Origin: Clostridiales bacterium
Lineage (GTDB): Bacteria; Bacillota; Clostridia; Oscillospirales; Butyricicoccaceae
Reading direction: 5' to 3'
Assembly: GCA_022775385.1 (NCBI GenBank)
Contig: JALFIV010000042.1
Coordinates: 1-36,581 of the forward strand
DNA length: 36,581 nucleotides
Positions 1 to 8,628 of this stretch are shown here, piece by piece (the first letter of the stretch is position 1; the number at the start of each line of letters is the position of its first letter). Made by a program: the position numbers and the translations under genes. The notes under the pieces are model-generated. The model worked only from the letters and a program-made list of their open reading frames with translations. It searched no databases and was not told where the DNA came from.

Positions 1-833
1 ACGTCGGCATAGTTGGCGAGCAGCTGTTTGGTGTCCTTGGGCAGGCAGTATCCGCCGTAGCCGAAGCTCGGATTGTTGTAGTGCGTGCCGATGCGCGGGT
101 CGAGTCCGACGCCCTCGATAATCTGCTGGGTGTTCAGTCCCTTCATCTCCGCGTAGGTGTCCAGCTCGTTGAAGTACGCGACGCGCAGGGCGAGATAGGT
201 ATTGGCGAACAGTTTGACCGCCTCCGCCTCGGTGAAGCCCATGAACAGCGTGTCGATGTTCTCCTTGATGGCGCCCTCCTGCAGGAGGAAAGCAAACTCG
301 TGCGCCTTTTCCACCAGACGCGGGTCGTCCATATCCGTGCCGACGATGATGCGGGACGGATAGAGGTTGTCATACAGCGCCTTGCTCTCGCGCAGGAACT
401 CCGGACTGAACAGGATGTTATCCGAGCCGGTCTTTTCGCGAATGGATTTGGTGAAGCCGACCGGAATCGTCGACTTGATGACCATCACCGCGTCCGGATT
501 GTACTTCATGACCGAGGCGATGACCGCCTCCACCGCGGAGGTGTCGAAGAAATTCTTATTTGAGTCGTAATTAGTCGGCGCCGCAATGACGACAAAGTCG
601 GCGTCCGAATACGCCAGCGCTTCGTCCGTCGTCGCGGTCAGATCCAGCGGCTTTTCCGCCAGATACCGCTCGATATAATCGTCCTGAATCGGCGATTTTC
701 TCTGATTGATCAGCTGTACCTTCTCCGGTATGATATCCACGGCAAAGACACGATGATGCTGGGACAGCAGAACCGCCATGCTCAATCCGACATAACCGGT
801 GCCTGCGACGGCAATCTTCCACTTCTTTTCCAT
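1..833 (-). CDS. ugd: UDP-glucose 6-dehydrogenase (3' end beyond window)
   Basis: Oxidises UDP-glucose to UDP-glucuronate with two NAD+, supplying acidic sugar for exopolysaccharide. The visible 277 residues begin [18 protein letters not shown], a Rossmann GxGxxG motif typical of the short (about 390-400 residue) bacterial enzymes. They include [16 protein letters not shown] and SPEFLRES, and near the window edge the catalytic-cysteine motif [10 protein letters not shown]. The C-terminal UDP-binding domain lies outside the window. The ATG at 833 follows a GGGAG ribosome binding site. It is the third gene of a minus-strand operon behind the sugar transferase and the chain-length protein, which fits EPS or capsule synthesis. 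UDP-N-acetylmannosamine dehydrogenase is a less likely alternative. Confidence 0.93.
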   Translation of the reverse strand, partial: MEKKWKIAVAGTGYVGLSMAVLLSQHHRVFAVDIIPEKVQLINQRKSPIQDDYIERYLAEKPLDLTATTDEALAYSDADFVVIAAPTNYDSNKNFFDTSAVEAVIASVMKYNPDAVMVIKSTIPVGFTKSIREKTGSDNILFSPEFLRESKALYDNLYPSRIIVGTDMDDPRLVEKAHEFAFLLQEGAIKENIDTLFMGFTEAEAVKLFANTYLALRVAYFNELDTYAEMKGLNTQQIIEGVGLDPRIGTHYNNPSFGYGGYCLPKDTKQLLANYAD

Positions 834-978
834 ATTATGTGCTCCCTTTCTACCATACTCCAGGGGGATGCTCCCCGACGACGAAAAGCCCGCAGCAAAA
901 TCTCCGCGATCATATGCTCACAGGCTTCCCATCCCTTCCCGTATTCAATTTCCGATCCATCCGCACGGCGGACGGGTA

Positions 979-2382
979 TTATTCCACACAGAGGAAGCCG
1001 AGGATCGGGATCTCCTGCAGCCGGCACAGCTCGAGCGCGCGTTCGATCTCGCTGTACGTCGTGATTCCCGGCTGTACCGCCAGCAGAATGCCGTCCGACT
1101 GCACCGCCTTTTCGAGTGCCGCCGCGCTTCTGCTCGGATACCGGTCCGCCGGCATCTCCGGCCATCTCTCCCGAAGCTTGTCACAGAGCGTCTGTGCCGC
1201 CGCATCCATTTCGGATACGCACAGCATCGGCCGCTGTATTCCGCGCAGGGCGATCGTCTCGATCAGATACTCCGCGGTGTCATACTCCTCACAGCCCACG
1301 CGCGACAGCGCCTCAATCACGCCGTCCAGTCCCTTTTTCGGGGCGCGCAGCTTGAGGCACGCCAGCATCGGAACCGGCGCATACGCCGCGAGATCCTCCG
1401 CCGTCTTGACATGGCGGTCGAGCACATACCGGAGCACCAGCACAACGCCCCAGAGGCAGACCATCAGGAAAATACCGGCGATCAGGTACTTGATCTTGCT
1501 TGCGGAAAATACCGCCGGCGCCGCCTGCGCGGCCGTCTTGTTCAGATAAGTGATCTGATAGTACTCCAGATTCTGACCGGTCAGCTGGCTCTCAAACGAG
1601 TTAAAATTGCTGGAATAGGCCTGCAGATAGTCCAGATTGGTCTTCTGCTGAGAGAGGTAGGCGGAATTGACGCCCAGCACAACCGAGCTTCCCAGCTTTT
1701 CACAGGTATAGACGCCGTACTCCGTCTGGAGCTGCTCGTCCAGATCATCCGCCTTGTCCTCGAGAACCTTCAGCATGCTCCGGCAGCCGTTCTCATCCAG
1801 ATAGTTCACGGTATAGGTGACGACGACGTTTTTGGTCGAGGGCGCCGTTCCGCCCTCCTCCGTCGCGATGCTGACCGCGGCGTCGTTGTCCGCGTTGGTG
1901 TCGCATCCGATCAGCTCGCGGATATACTGCGCCTCGCTCTCGATTCCCGCCGCGTCCTTGAGCTCCTCCGCCAGACCGCCGTCGCTGAGCAGCGTGTTGA
2001 ACTTCTCCGCAATCAGGCGGGTGTTGGAGCCTGCGGCGATATAGTACTTGAGCTTTCCGGTGTACACATGCTCGGCGTCCATCTGCATGACGAGCGAGTT
2101 CTGATTGTACGAACGCTGTCTCTCATACGCCTGACGGTTTTCCCACGCGAGGTCCATCTTCTGTTTGAGCTCGGGAGAAACCTGATAGGTCTCCACCCAG
2201 TTCTCCTGCACTGCGGACGCCGCATTGGACTTGTCAAACGAGGCCTTTTTCGCCATGTAGAGTCCGCCGCCCAGCGCCGCGCCGAGCACAATCACGATGA
2301 GCAGCGACCGCCAGTGGCGGAGCAGAAAAACAAACAGATCTCTGATGCTCAGCTCGCGCTCATCCCGATAATTCTCCTTCAT
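979..2382 (-). CDS. Wzz/CpsC-type polysaccharide chain-length regulator with degenerate kinase-like C-terminus
   Basis: 467-residue membrane protein. A short cytoplasmic start is followed by a transmembrane segment at about residues 24-43, an extracytoplasmic region rich in helix-forming residues (about 45-295), and a second transmembrane segment at about 298-320. This is the Wzz/GNVR polysaccharide co-polymerase layout. Residues 321-467 are cytoplasmic and resemble a CpsD/BY-kinase domain in order: a linker (HVKTAEDLAAYAPVPMLACL), a strand where the P-loop should be (PMLCVSEMDAAAQ, no GKS/T), and DGILLAVQPGITTYSEIERAL near the end, like the Walker B region onwards. A kinase with no P-loop cannot bind ATP normally, so this part is probably structural or regulatory. 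It starts 15 bases after the sugar transferase stop with a GGGGGAG ribosome binding site, so the two are in one operon. Confidence 0.8.
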   Translation of the reverse strand: MKENYRDERELSIRDLFVFLLRHWRSLLIVIVLGAALGGGLYMAKKASFDKSNAASAVQENWVETYQVSPELKQKMDLAWENRQAYERQRSYNQNSLVMQMDAEHVYTGKLKYYIAAGSNTRLIAEKFNTLLSDGGLAEELKDAAGIESEAQYIRELIGCDTNADNDAAVSIATEEGGTAPSTKNVVVTYTVNYLDENGCRSMLKVLEDKADDLDEQLQTEYGVYTCEKLGSSVVLGVNSAYLSQQKTNLDYLQAYSSNFNSFESQLTGQNLEYYQITYLNKTAAQAAPAVFSASKIKYLIAGIFLMVCLWGVVLVLRYVLDRHVKTAEDLAAYAPVPMLACLKLRAPKKGLDGVIEALSRVGCEEYDTAEYLIETIALRGIQRPMLCVSEMDAAAQTLCDKLRERWPEMPADRYPSRSAAALEKAVQSDGILLAVQPGITTYSEIERALELCRLQEIPILGFLCVE

Positions 2383-2397
2383 TCCGTCTCCCCCTCA

Positions 2398-3807
2398 TCA
2401 CTTTGCGCCGCTTCCGCGGAATACGACGGCAATCGTCTTGAAAATAATCTTAAAATCCTCCATGATCGACCAGTTGTCGATGTACTGCAGGTCCAGCTTG
2501 ACGATCTCGTCAAAGTCGGTGATGTCGCTGCGTCCGCTGACCTGCCACAGACCGGTGATGCCCGGCCGGAAGCTGATTCTGCGCTTCTGATAGTAGTTGT
2601 ACTGCTGGTACTCATCCACCGTCGGCGGACGGGTTCCCACGAGGCTCATGTCGCCCTTGAGCACATTCCAGAACTGCGGCAGTTCGTCGATGCTGGTCTT
2701 GCGGATAAACGCGCCGACCTTGGTGATGCGCGGATCGTTCTCCATCTTGAACATCAGACCCTGCATCTCATTCTGTGCCATCAGCTCCTTCTTCCGCTCC
2801 TCCGCGTCGACATACATCGAGCGGAACTTGTAGAATTTGAAGATGCGTCCGTTGACGCCGACGCGGTTCTGGCAGAACACCAGCGGTCCCGGCGACTCGA
2901 TCAGCAGGAACGGCGCGAGCACGATGCCGACCACGACCGTGATCGCCAGACCGACAATCGCGCCGACGATGTCGATCAGCCGCTTGGCTAAGACCATGCG
3001 GTAGTCGAACAGACGGCTGGAGAACGCGATGACCGAATAGTCCTCCACCTTGTAAACCTGCTTGACGCCGCGCTTGTTCAGGTTGAACAGATCCATGCTG
3101 AGGTTGACGACGACACCCATGTTCTCAAACTCCAGAATCAGCTTTTCGAGATACGCCTCGCGCTTCTGGAACTCGTCGAGATGGATGAACACCTCGTCCA
3201 CCACATGCAGGGTCGCGTAGTCCAGATAGGCGTCGCCCTCGTCCGGCACGACCGGAATGCCGCGCACCTCGCGCCGCTCGGTCTCCCCCTGCAGCAGGAT
3301 GCCCACGACGTTCCAGTGAACCTCGCGGGAGCTGCCGAACCGGTCGAGCACCTCGTCAATCCGCTCGGGCGTCGTGACGACGAACAGATTGGTACATTTC
3401 TGCATCCGGTGGCGGAAGGCCTTGACGATCTGGTTGACCAGACACATCGCCACGGTGTCCAGTAAAAAGAAGTATCCCATGACCAGACGGGAGGTAAACA
3501 CCTCGCTCTTCATGCTGAATCCGAGGAAGATCGCGAGGACAACCAGAATCAGATTAAATTTGACAGAAAAAAGAAGCTCCGCCTTTGCATTTCTGTGATA
3601 AAATCCCTCAAAGGCCTTGAGAACATAAAAGACCGCAATATGCAGGACGGTGACCACGCTGAACAGGCTCACCAGATTCTCCCGTTTGGCCAGCATCTCA
3701 AAGCTGTCATGGCGGATAAGGCCGGCAATCATCAAACTGCATACTACGGCGATCAAATCGAGCAGGCAGATGCCCAGCTCGACAAATTGTTTCTTTCTGC
3801 GATACAT
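2398..3807 (-). CDS. exopolysaccharide polyprenyl-phosphate sugar-1-phosphate transferase
   Basis: Starts polysaccharide repeat synthesis by moving a sugar-1-phosphate from a UDP-sugar to undecaprenyl phosphate at the inner membrane face. The 469 residues have several N-terminal transmembrane helices (about 10-31, 50-66, 83-98, 108-128), a nucleotide-binding-like middle, and from residue 275 the bacterial sugar transferase domain: KRLIDIVGA, a hydrophobic hairpin, ESPGPLVFCQNRVG, FKFYKFRSMYVDAE, then IDELPQFWNVLKGDMSLVGTRP and FRPGITGLWQVSGRS. Length and motifs match the EPS polyprenyl glycosylphosphotransferase family. The sugar it transfers cannot be read from sequence. It is the first gene of the operon, with the promoter 102 bases upstream of the start. 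Confidence 0.92.
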   Translation of the reverse strand: MYRRKKQFVELGICLLDLIAVVCSLMIAGLIRHDSFEMLAKRENLVSLFSVVTVLHIAVFYVLKAFEGFYHRNAKAELLFSVKFNLILVVLAIFLGFSMKSEVFTSRLVMGYFFLLDTVAMCLVNQIVKAFRHRMQKCTNLFVVTTPERIDEVLDRFGSSREVHWNVVGILLQGETERREVRGIPVVPDEGDAYLDYATLHVVDEVFIHLDEFQKREAYLEKLILEFENMGVVVNLSMDLFNLNKRGVKQVYKVEDYSVIAFSSRLFDYRMVLAKRLIDIVGAIVGLAITVVVGIVLAPFLLIESPGPLVFCQNRVGVNGRIFKFYKFRSMYVDAEERKKELMAQNEMQGLMFKMENDPRITKVGAFIRKTSIDELPQFWNVLKGDMSLVGTRPPTVDEYQQYNYYQKRRISFRPGITGLWQVSGRSDITDFDEIVKLDLQYIDNWSIMEDFKIIFKTIAVVFRGSGAK

Positions 3808-3908
3808 ATCTTCACCAACTGTTTCTCTTCTTCTCTTCCGACGGCTGTTTTCTACACAGAGCGCGCATTTTTGTTACACAAAACGCATAAAAACAGATGT
3901 CTTAAACT

Positions 3909-3936
3909 ATTATACCACAAAACAAATATCTTGCAA
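3909..3936 (-). promoter_or_regulatory. sigma-A promoter of the EPS operon
   Basis: On the minus strand TTGCAA (3931-3936), 16 bases, then TATAAT (3909-3914). It lies about 100 bases upstream of the sugar transferase start and is AT-rich relative to its surroundings. Confidence 0.75.
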
Positions 3937-4060
3937 CAAAATTTGACAATGAAAGAACGGTAAGTACCGTCATTCTGTCCGTTTTCCACGGGTATTTTAT
4001 CCGTATTTCTCCATTATCTGGCGTTTTTTTGTATTTTCCGGCAGAAAACCGCGTGAGATG

Positions 4061-4090
4061 CAAAAAGAGAGAAACCCGCCGGAGCGGATT
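4061..4090 (-). terminator. intrinsic terminator of the dehydratase operon
   Basis: Minus-strand hairpin AATCCGC / GCGGGTT (one T-G pair) with a 4-base loop, followed by TCTCTCTTTTT. It starts 17 bases after the dehydratase stop codon. Confidence 0.8.
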
Positions 4091-4107
4091 CCTCCCTCGA
4101 ACTTGTC

Positions 4108-5370
4108 CTACTGTTCCTTTGCGGCGGAGAGCATCAGCTTGATGCGGTTCTCCTGATTGATGCGGGACGCGCCCGGATCGTAGTCGACGCTGACGATATT
4201 CGCCTGCGGATAGATCTCACGGATGCGGCGGACCATGCCCTTGCCGGCGATGTGGTTTGGCAGACAGCCGAACGGCTGGGTCAGCACGATGTTGTTCACG
4301 CCCTCGTTAATCAGCTCGACCATCTCGCCCGGCAGCAGCCATCCCTCGCCCATCTTGACGCCGGGGCTGATGACGTCCATCGAGAGCCGGCGGACCTCCT
4401 CAAACGGCATCGGCGGACGGAAATGCCCGTCTCGGCGGATCATCGTAATCATGTCCTTCTGCTTGCCGCACAGGAACTTGTACGCGCCGCGCATGATAAT
4501 CGCCGTCTTGGCGGAGCGTCCGTACAGCTGGCTGTCGTAGATGTGGTTGAGGATCCAGTACATGCAGAAGTCGATCAGACCGGGCAGTACCGGCTCGGTT
4601 CCCTCGCTGAGCAGAAATTTTTCCAGATTGTTGTTGCCGAGCGGCGAGAACTTAACGTAGATCTCACCGACAATGCCGACCTTGGGCTTGGAATCGAAGT
4701 CCTTCAGCTCGATCTGGGCAAACCGCTTGACGACGAGCGCCATCAGCGTGCGCACCTTGCCGTAGCGGAGAATTTTCTCCTTGGCGAAGTCCGAGGAGAT
4801 CTTGCGGATCAGCTCATCCACCGCGCGGTCGGCGTCGCCCTCGTGCACGACATACGGACGGCACTGGTTGTACAGCATCATGATCAGATCGCCGAGCAGG
4901 GCGCCGTAGCCGATCTGGATAATCATCGGCATGGTCAGCTTAAAGCCCGGGTTGGCGTTTTTCTCCAGACCGGAGAAGTTGAGCGAGATGACCGGAATAT
5001 AGTCATATCCCAGCTTGACCAGGGCTTTTCTCAGCAGATGGATGTAGTTGGACGCACGGCATCCGCCGCCGGTCTGCGGCAGCATGAGTGCGACCTTGTG
5101 AGGATCATACGCGCCGGACTCCAGCGCATCGATCAGCTGTCCGATGACGAGCAGCGCCGGATAGCAGGTGTCGTTGTGGACATTCTTCAGTCCGGTCTCC
5201 GCGATCTGTGGTCCCTCGGTCTCGAGAACCTCCATGTGATAGCCGAAATTCCGCATGAGTGCCAGAATCAGCTTGATCTGAATCGGAAGCATATTCGGGA
5301 CCAGAATGGTGTAGTCTTTTTTCATCTCTTCCGTGAACGGAACGTGTGGAATTTCACGGCTTTCTGGCAT
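4108..5370 (-). CDS. 2-hydroxyacyl-CoA dehydratase-like subunit (activase partner)
   Basis: 420-residue protein of the 2-hydroxyglutaryl-CoA dehydratase D-component superfamily (COG3580/3581 type). Conserved cysteines expected to hold an iron-sulfur cluster are visible: C69 in HNDTCYPALL, C104 in QTGGGCRASNYI and C369 in QPFGCLPNHIAGKG. A segment KVGIVGEIYVKFSPLGNNNLEKFL is typical of this family. No substrate can be assigned: the family covers true dehydratases, benzoyl-CoA reductase relatives and many uncharacterised proteins. The ATG lies inside the end of the upstream activase gene, a 17-base overlap, and its GAGGAG ribosome binding site is within that gene. This implies translational coupling. 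In some relatives the same region appears to be the C-terminal part of one very long activase protein, so this is probably a split version. Confidence 0.82.
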   Translation of the reverse strand: MPESREIPHVPFTEEMKKDYTILVPNMLPIQIKLILALMRNFGYHMEVLETEGPQIAETGLKNVHNDTCYPALLVIGQLIDALESGAYDPHKVALMLPQTGGGCRASNYIHLLRKALVKLGYDYIPVISLNFSGLEKNANPGFKLTMPMIIQIGYGALLGDLIMMLYNQCRPYVVHEGDADRAVDELIRKISSDFAKEKILRYGKVRTLMALVVKRFAQIELKDFDSKPKVGIVGEIYVKFSPLGNNNLEKFLLSEGTEPVLPGLIDFCMYWILNHIYDSQLYGRSAKTAIIMRGAYKFLCGKQKDMITMIRRDGHFRPPMPFEEVRRLSMDVISPGVKMGEGWLLPGEMVELINEGVNNIVLTQPFGCLPNHIAGKGMVRRIREIYPQANIVSVDYDPGASRINQENRIKLMLSAAKEQ

Positions 5371-8320
5371 GGTTGCGTCTCTCCTCTACTGCAGCGATCA
5401 TACTGCGGATTCGAATCTTGGCGGCGCCAAGGTTGTTGATTTCGTCAATCTTCAGCTGGGTGTAGATCTTTCCGCCCTCCTCGGTGATCGAGCGCATCTC
5501 GTCGGTGGTAATCGCGTCGATGCCGCATCCGAAGGAGACCAGCTGGATGATCTGCGCATTTTCCTTGTGCGCGGCGTAGTTTGCCGCGGCATACATGCGG
5601 GAGTGGTAGGTCCACTGGTTAAAGACGTTCAGCTCCGGCACATCGCTGAGCGGCGCGACCGCGTCCTCCGACACGATGACCATGCCGTACGACTGGATCA
5701 GCCGGTCGATGCCGTGGTTGATCTCCGGGTCGACATGGTACGGGCGTCCCGCGATGACCGCAAGCTCCAGTCCGTGCTCGTCGGCGTAGCGGATCGCCTC
5801 CTGTCCCGCCTCCCGAACCACTGCGTAATACGCATTCAGCTCGTCAAACGCGTGCTCAATCGCGTGCTTGACCATCTTTTTGCTGATATGCTTGAACTTC
5901 TTGCAGAAGTAATCGCCCGCCAGACGGATGAAGTCCTTCTTGCGGTCCGGCTCGAAGAACGGCATCATGAAATCCACCTCGCGCAGATGGGGCATGTTCG
6001 CCTTGAGCAGCTCCGGATAGTAGGCGACGACCGGACAGTTGTAGCAGTTGGATGCGTGGTGCTCATCCAGATTGTAGGTCATGCACGGATAGAAAATCGC
6101 GTCGACGCCCTTCTGAATCAGGTTCTCGATGTGGCCGTGCATAAGCTTTGCCGGATAGCAGACCGTGTCCGACGGGATGGAGTTCTGTCCGAGCGCATAC
6201 AGCGAGCGCGTGGACACATCCGACAGGACGACCTCAAAGCCGAGGTCGGTCAGCATCGTGTGCCAGAACGGCAGAAGCTCGAACATGTTCAGACCGAACG
6301 GGATGCCCACCTTGAGCTTGCCCGGACGGCTCTTTTCCTTGTAGGAGAGCAGCTTGTTCAGCTTGAAGTCGTACAGATTCGGCAGTTTGAGCTTGTCGCC
6401 GCCGCCCAGCGGACGCTCACAGCGGTTGCCCGAGATGAAGCGCCGTCCGCCCGGGAACTTGGAGACGGTCAGCGAGCAGTGGTTGGTGCACATGCCGCAC
6501 CGGACCGAGTTGGTCTCGTGGGTGAAGTTTGCAAGCTCCTCCGCGCTGACGAGCGTGGACTGCTCGGGGCAGTTTGCCATCGCGTGCAGTGCCGCACCGT
6601 AGGCACCCATCAGACCGGAGATCGCCGGACGGGTGACATTGCGTCCGACCTCCATCTCGAACGAGCGCAGAATCGCGTCGTTGAGGAAGGTGCCGCCCTG
6701 TACGACGATGTGTTTGCCGAGGTCGTCCGGCGAATGTGCGCGGATAACCTTATATAATGCGTTCTTGACGACGCTGACGGACAGACCGGAGGAAATCGCA
6801 TCGATTCCCGCGCCGTCCTTCTGCGCCTGCTTGACCGAGGAGTTCATGAATACCGTACAGCGGGAGCCGAGGTCGATCGGATGCTCGGCAAACAGACCGA
6901 CACGGCAGAATTCCTGCACGCTGTAACCCATCGAGCGGGCGAAGGTCTCGATAAACGAGCCGCATCCCGACGAGCACGCCTCGTTCAGGGAGATATTGTC
7001 GATGCAGTCGTTGGCGATCTTGAAGCACTTGATGTCCTGACCGCCGATGTCGATGATGAAGTCGACGTCCGGCTCGAAGTGCTTGGCCGCCTTGAAGTGC
7101 GCCATGGTCTCGACCAGACCGAAATCCACGCCGAATGCGTTGAGAATCAGCGCCTCGCCGTAGCCGGTGACCGCGGAGGCGCGGATGCGGACACGGTCGC
7201 CGCACAGTCTGTACAGCTCCCGCAGCTGGTCGCGCACGACGTCGACCGGATTGCCCTTGTTCGGGCTGTAATAGTTGTACAGCATCTGCTTGTCGGCGCC
7301 GATCAGCACGAGCTTGGTCGTGGTCGAGCCGCAGTCGATGCCGAGATACGCGTCGCCCTTGTACATCGTGACGTTTTCGCGCATGATGTCGGTGGAGTTG
7401 TGGCGGCGGCAGAATTCCTCGTACTCTGCCTCGGAGCGGAACAGCGGATCGAGCGTCGCGGCCGCGACCTTGACGCCGGCGGCCTTCTGCAGGGTGTCCA
7501 TCAGCTCGTCATAGCTGTAAACCGCCGTCGTGTTCTCCTCCGCGTAGCATGCCGCACCCGCCGCAATCGCATACGGCGCGAGATCCGGGAAGTGCGCGTG
7601 CTCATCGCTCAGACCGAGCGTCTCCTGAAACCGCTTCTGCAGGGCTTTGAAGAAGAACAGCGGACCGCCGAGGAACAGCACATCGCCCTCGATCTCGCGT
7701 CCCTGTGCCAGACCGGTCAGGGTCTGGTTGACGACCGCCTGGAAAATCGACGCCGCGACGTCCTCCTTGCGCGCGCCCTCGTTGAGCAGCGGCTGGATGT
7801 CGCTCTTGGCGAATACGCCGCAGCGGGAGGCGATGGTATACAGACGCTCGGCATGCTGTGCCAGCTGATCCAGCTCGGACGAGGTGACGTCGAGCAGAAC
7901 CGCCATCTGGTCAATAAAGGCACCCGTGCCGCCGGCACACGTGCCATTCATTCTCTCTTCCAGCTGTCCGGTCAGGAACACGATCTTGGCGTCCTCGCCG
8001 CCCAGCTCGATGACAACGTCCGCCTGCGGGACAAACCGTCCGACGCATTTTCTCGTCGCAAAGACCTCCTGCACGAAGTCGACGCCGCTCGCCTTGGCGA
8101 CGCCAAGTCCGGCCGAACCGGTGATCGCGACGCGGAGGTCAGCGTCCCCGATGATGTCCTTGGCATCCATCAGCATCTCGCAGGCCTTTTCGCGTACCTT
8201 GGAGAAATGCCGCTCGTACTTCTTGTACAGGATTTCCGAACGGCCGGTCGCCTCGTTTCTGCCGACGGCAACCAGCTTGACAGTTGTCGATCCGATATCA
8301 ATTCCTAAATACACATTCAT
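5354..8320 (-). CDS. giant acyl-CoA dehydratase activase (two BadF/BcrAD-type ATPase domains plus DUF2229)
   Basis: ATP-driven electron injector of the HgdC/BadFG superfamily. The first ASKHA ATPase domain (about residues 2-260) starts VYLGIDIGSTTVKLV and carries the cluster-binding motif CAGGTGAFIDQ. The second (about 324-580) starts AYLGIDCGSTTTKLV and carries NEACSSGCGSFIE. Then comes a cysteine motif RCGMCTNHCS (about 608-615), GNRCERPLGG, and a DUF2229-like region with SDTVCYPAKL and FYPCMTYN. The total is 988 residues if translation begins at the ATG at 8320, which I prefer over an in-frame TTG 30 bases upstream: AAAGG precedes the ATG and the first beta strand starts right after it. 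Expected role: reduce the iron-sulfur cluster of a partner dehydratase, the overlapping next gene, using ATP hydrolysis. Substrate unknown. Confidence 0.88.
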   Translation of the reverse strand: MNVYLGIDIGSTTVKLVAVGRNEATGRSEILYKKYERHFSKVREKACEMLMDAKDIIGDADLRVAITGSAGLGVAKASGVDFVQEVFATRKCVGRFVPQADVVIELGGEDAKIVFLTGQLEERMNGTCAGGTGAFIDQMAVLLDVTSSELDQLAQHAERLYTIASRCGVFAKSDIQPLLNEGARKEDVAASIFQAVVNQTLTGLAQGREIEGDVLFLGGPLFFFKALQKRFQETLGLSDEHAHFPDLAPYAIAAGAACYAEENTTAVYSYDELMDTLQKAAGVKVAAATLDPLFRSEAEYEEFCRRHNSTDIMRENVTMYKGDAYLGIDCGSTTTKLVLIGADKQMLYNYYSPNKGNPVDVVRDQLRELYRLCGDRVRIRASAVTGYGEALILNAFGVDFGLVETMAHFKAAKHFEPDVDFIIDIGGQDIKCFKIANDCIDNISLNEACSSGCGSFIETFARSMGYSVQEFCRVGLFAEHPIDLGSRCTVFMNSSVKQAQKDGAGIDAISSGLSVSVVKNALYKVIRAHSPDDLGKHIVVQGGTFLNDAILRSFEMEVGRNVTRPAISGLMGAYGAALHAMANCPEQSTLVSAEELANFTHETNSVRCGMCTNHCSLTVSKFPGGRRFISGNRCERPLGGGDKLKLPNLYDFKLNKLLSYKEKSRPGKLKVGIPFGLNMFELLPFWHTMLTDLGFEVVLSDVSTRSLYALGQNSIPSDTVCYPAKLMHGHIENLIQKGVDAIFYPCMTYNLDEHHASNCYNCPVVAYYPELLKANMPHLREVDFMMPFFEPDRKKDFIRLAGDYFCKKFKHISKKMVKHAIEHAFDELNAYYAVVREAGQEAIRYADEHGLELAVIAGRPYHVDPEINHGIDRLIQSYGMVIVSEDAVAPLSDVPELNVFNQWTYHSRMYAAANYAAHKENAQIIQLVSFGCGIDAITTDEMRSITEEGGKIYTQLKIDEINNLGAAKIRIRSMIAAVEERRNHARKP

Positions 8321-8358
8321 ATCAGTAGTACCTTTAAACCGTTCCTTCAATCTTTCTT

Positions 8359-8372
8359 GTGCAGATCTGCAC
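8359..8372. promoter_or_regulatory. 14-bp perfect palindrome in the activase leader
   Basis: GTGCAGATCTGCAC is a perfect palindrome between the promoter and the start of the activase gene, about 28-41 bases into the predicted transcript. It could be an operator for a dimeric regulator or an RNA hairpin near the 5' end. No regulator is recognised for it here. Confidence 0.45.
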
Positions 8373-8406
8373 CATGTGGTTTATTCGTTGTATCATTTCC
8401 TAATAT

Positions 8407-8435
8407 ATCTTAATCAGATTCGAAGCATTCGTCAA
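8407..8435 (-). promoter_or_regulatory. sigma-A promoter of the activase-dehydratase operon
   Basis: Minus strand TTGACG (8430-8435), 17 bases, TAAGAT (8407-8412). The predicted start near 8400 gives a leader of about 80 bases. Confidence 0.8.
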
Positions 8436-8544
8436 CTGTGAAGCCGCGGTTTTTCTGCCATTTTTTCATGATTTCGTCGATTATTCCAACCTTTCGACAA
8501 AATTGAAGCGGGTTTTTAACACCCTGTTCCGATCATTCCGCGCC

Positions 8545-8621
8545 GTTTTCCGGAACATCCGGCCGGAAAACCGACAAAGAGGACGATAAGCCCCGCGCCA
8601 TCGGCCGGATGCCCATCGTCC
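8545..8621 (-). terminator. tandem hairpins, possible terminator of the oxidoreductase gene
   Basis: Just below the oxidoreductase stop are two inverted repeats: GGACGAT (8581-8587) with ATCGTCC (8615-8621), enclosing a smaller stem, and GTTTTCCGG (8545-8553) with CCGGAAAAC (8563-8571). Neither has a strong T-run on the minus strand, so termination is a guess. The rest of the gap up to the activase start (8321-8628) holds the activase promoter and palindrome only. Confidence 0.4.
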
Positions 8622-8628
8622 CCTGTTT

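Larger units (their letters stand above)
3808..4107. other. intergenic region: EPS promoter and upstream gene terminator
   Basis: 300 bases between the dehydratase stop and the sugar transferase start. It holds the terminator of the dehydratase operon (4061-4090) and the EPS promoter (3909-3936). The roughly 120 bases between them are AT-rich with no coding signal. No further conserved element was recognised. Confidence 0.7.

Noticed and set aside
834..978. Possible continuation of the chain-length protein or a small gene before ugd
   Set aside because: A different frame reads [27 protein letters not shown], which looks protein-like, but there is no start with a ribosome binding site and the upstream protein has a clean stop. 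A frameshift cannot be shown from one sequence.
799..2991. 730-residue plus-strand reading frame across the EPS genes
   Set aside because: Antisense to two clear genes on the minus strand. It is Arg/His/Leu/Gln-rich with no domain, an artefact of GC-rich third codon positions.
5333..8308. Plus-strand frames of 474 and 475 residues opposite the activase
   Set aside because: The minus strand encodes an activase with full motifs. The plus frames show no motif and no ribosome binding site.
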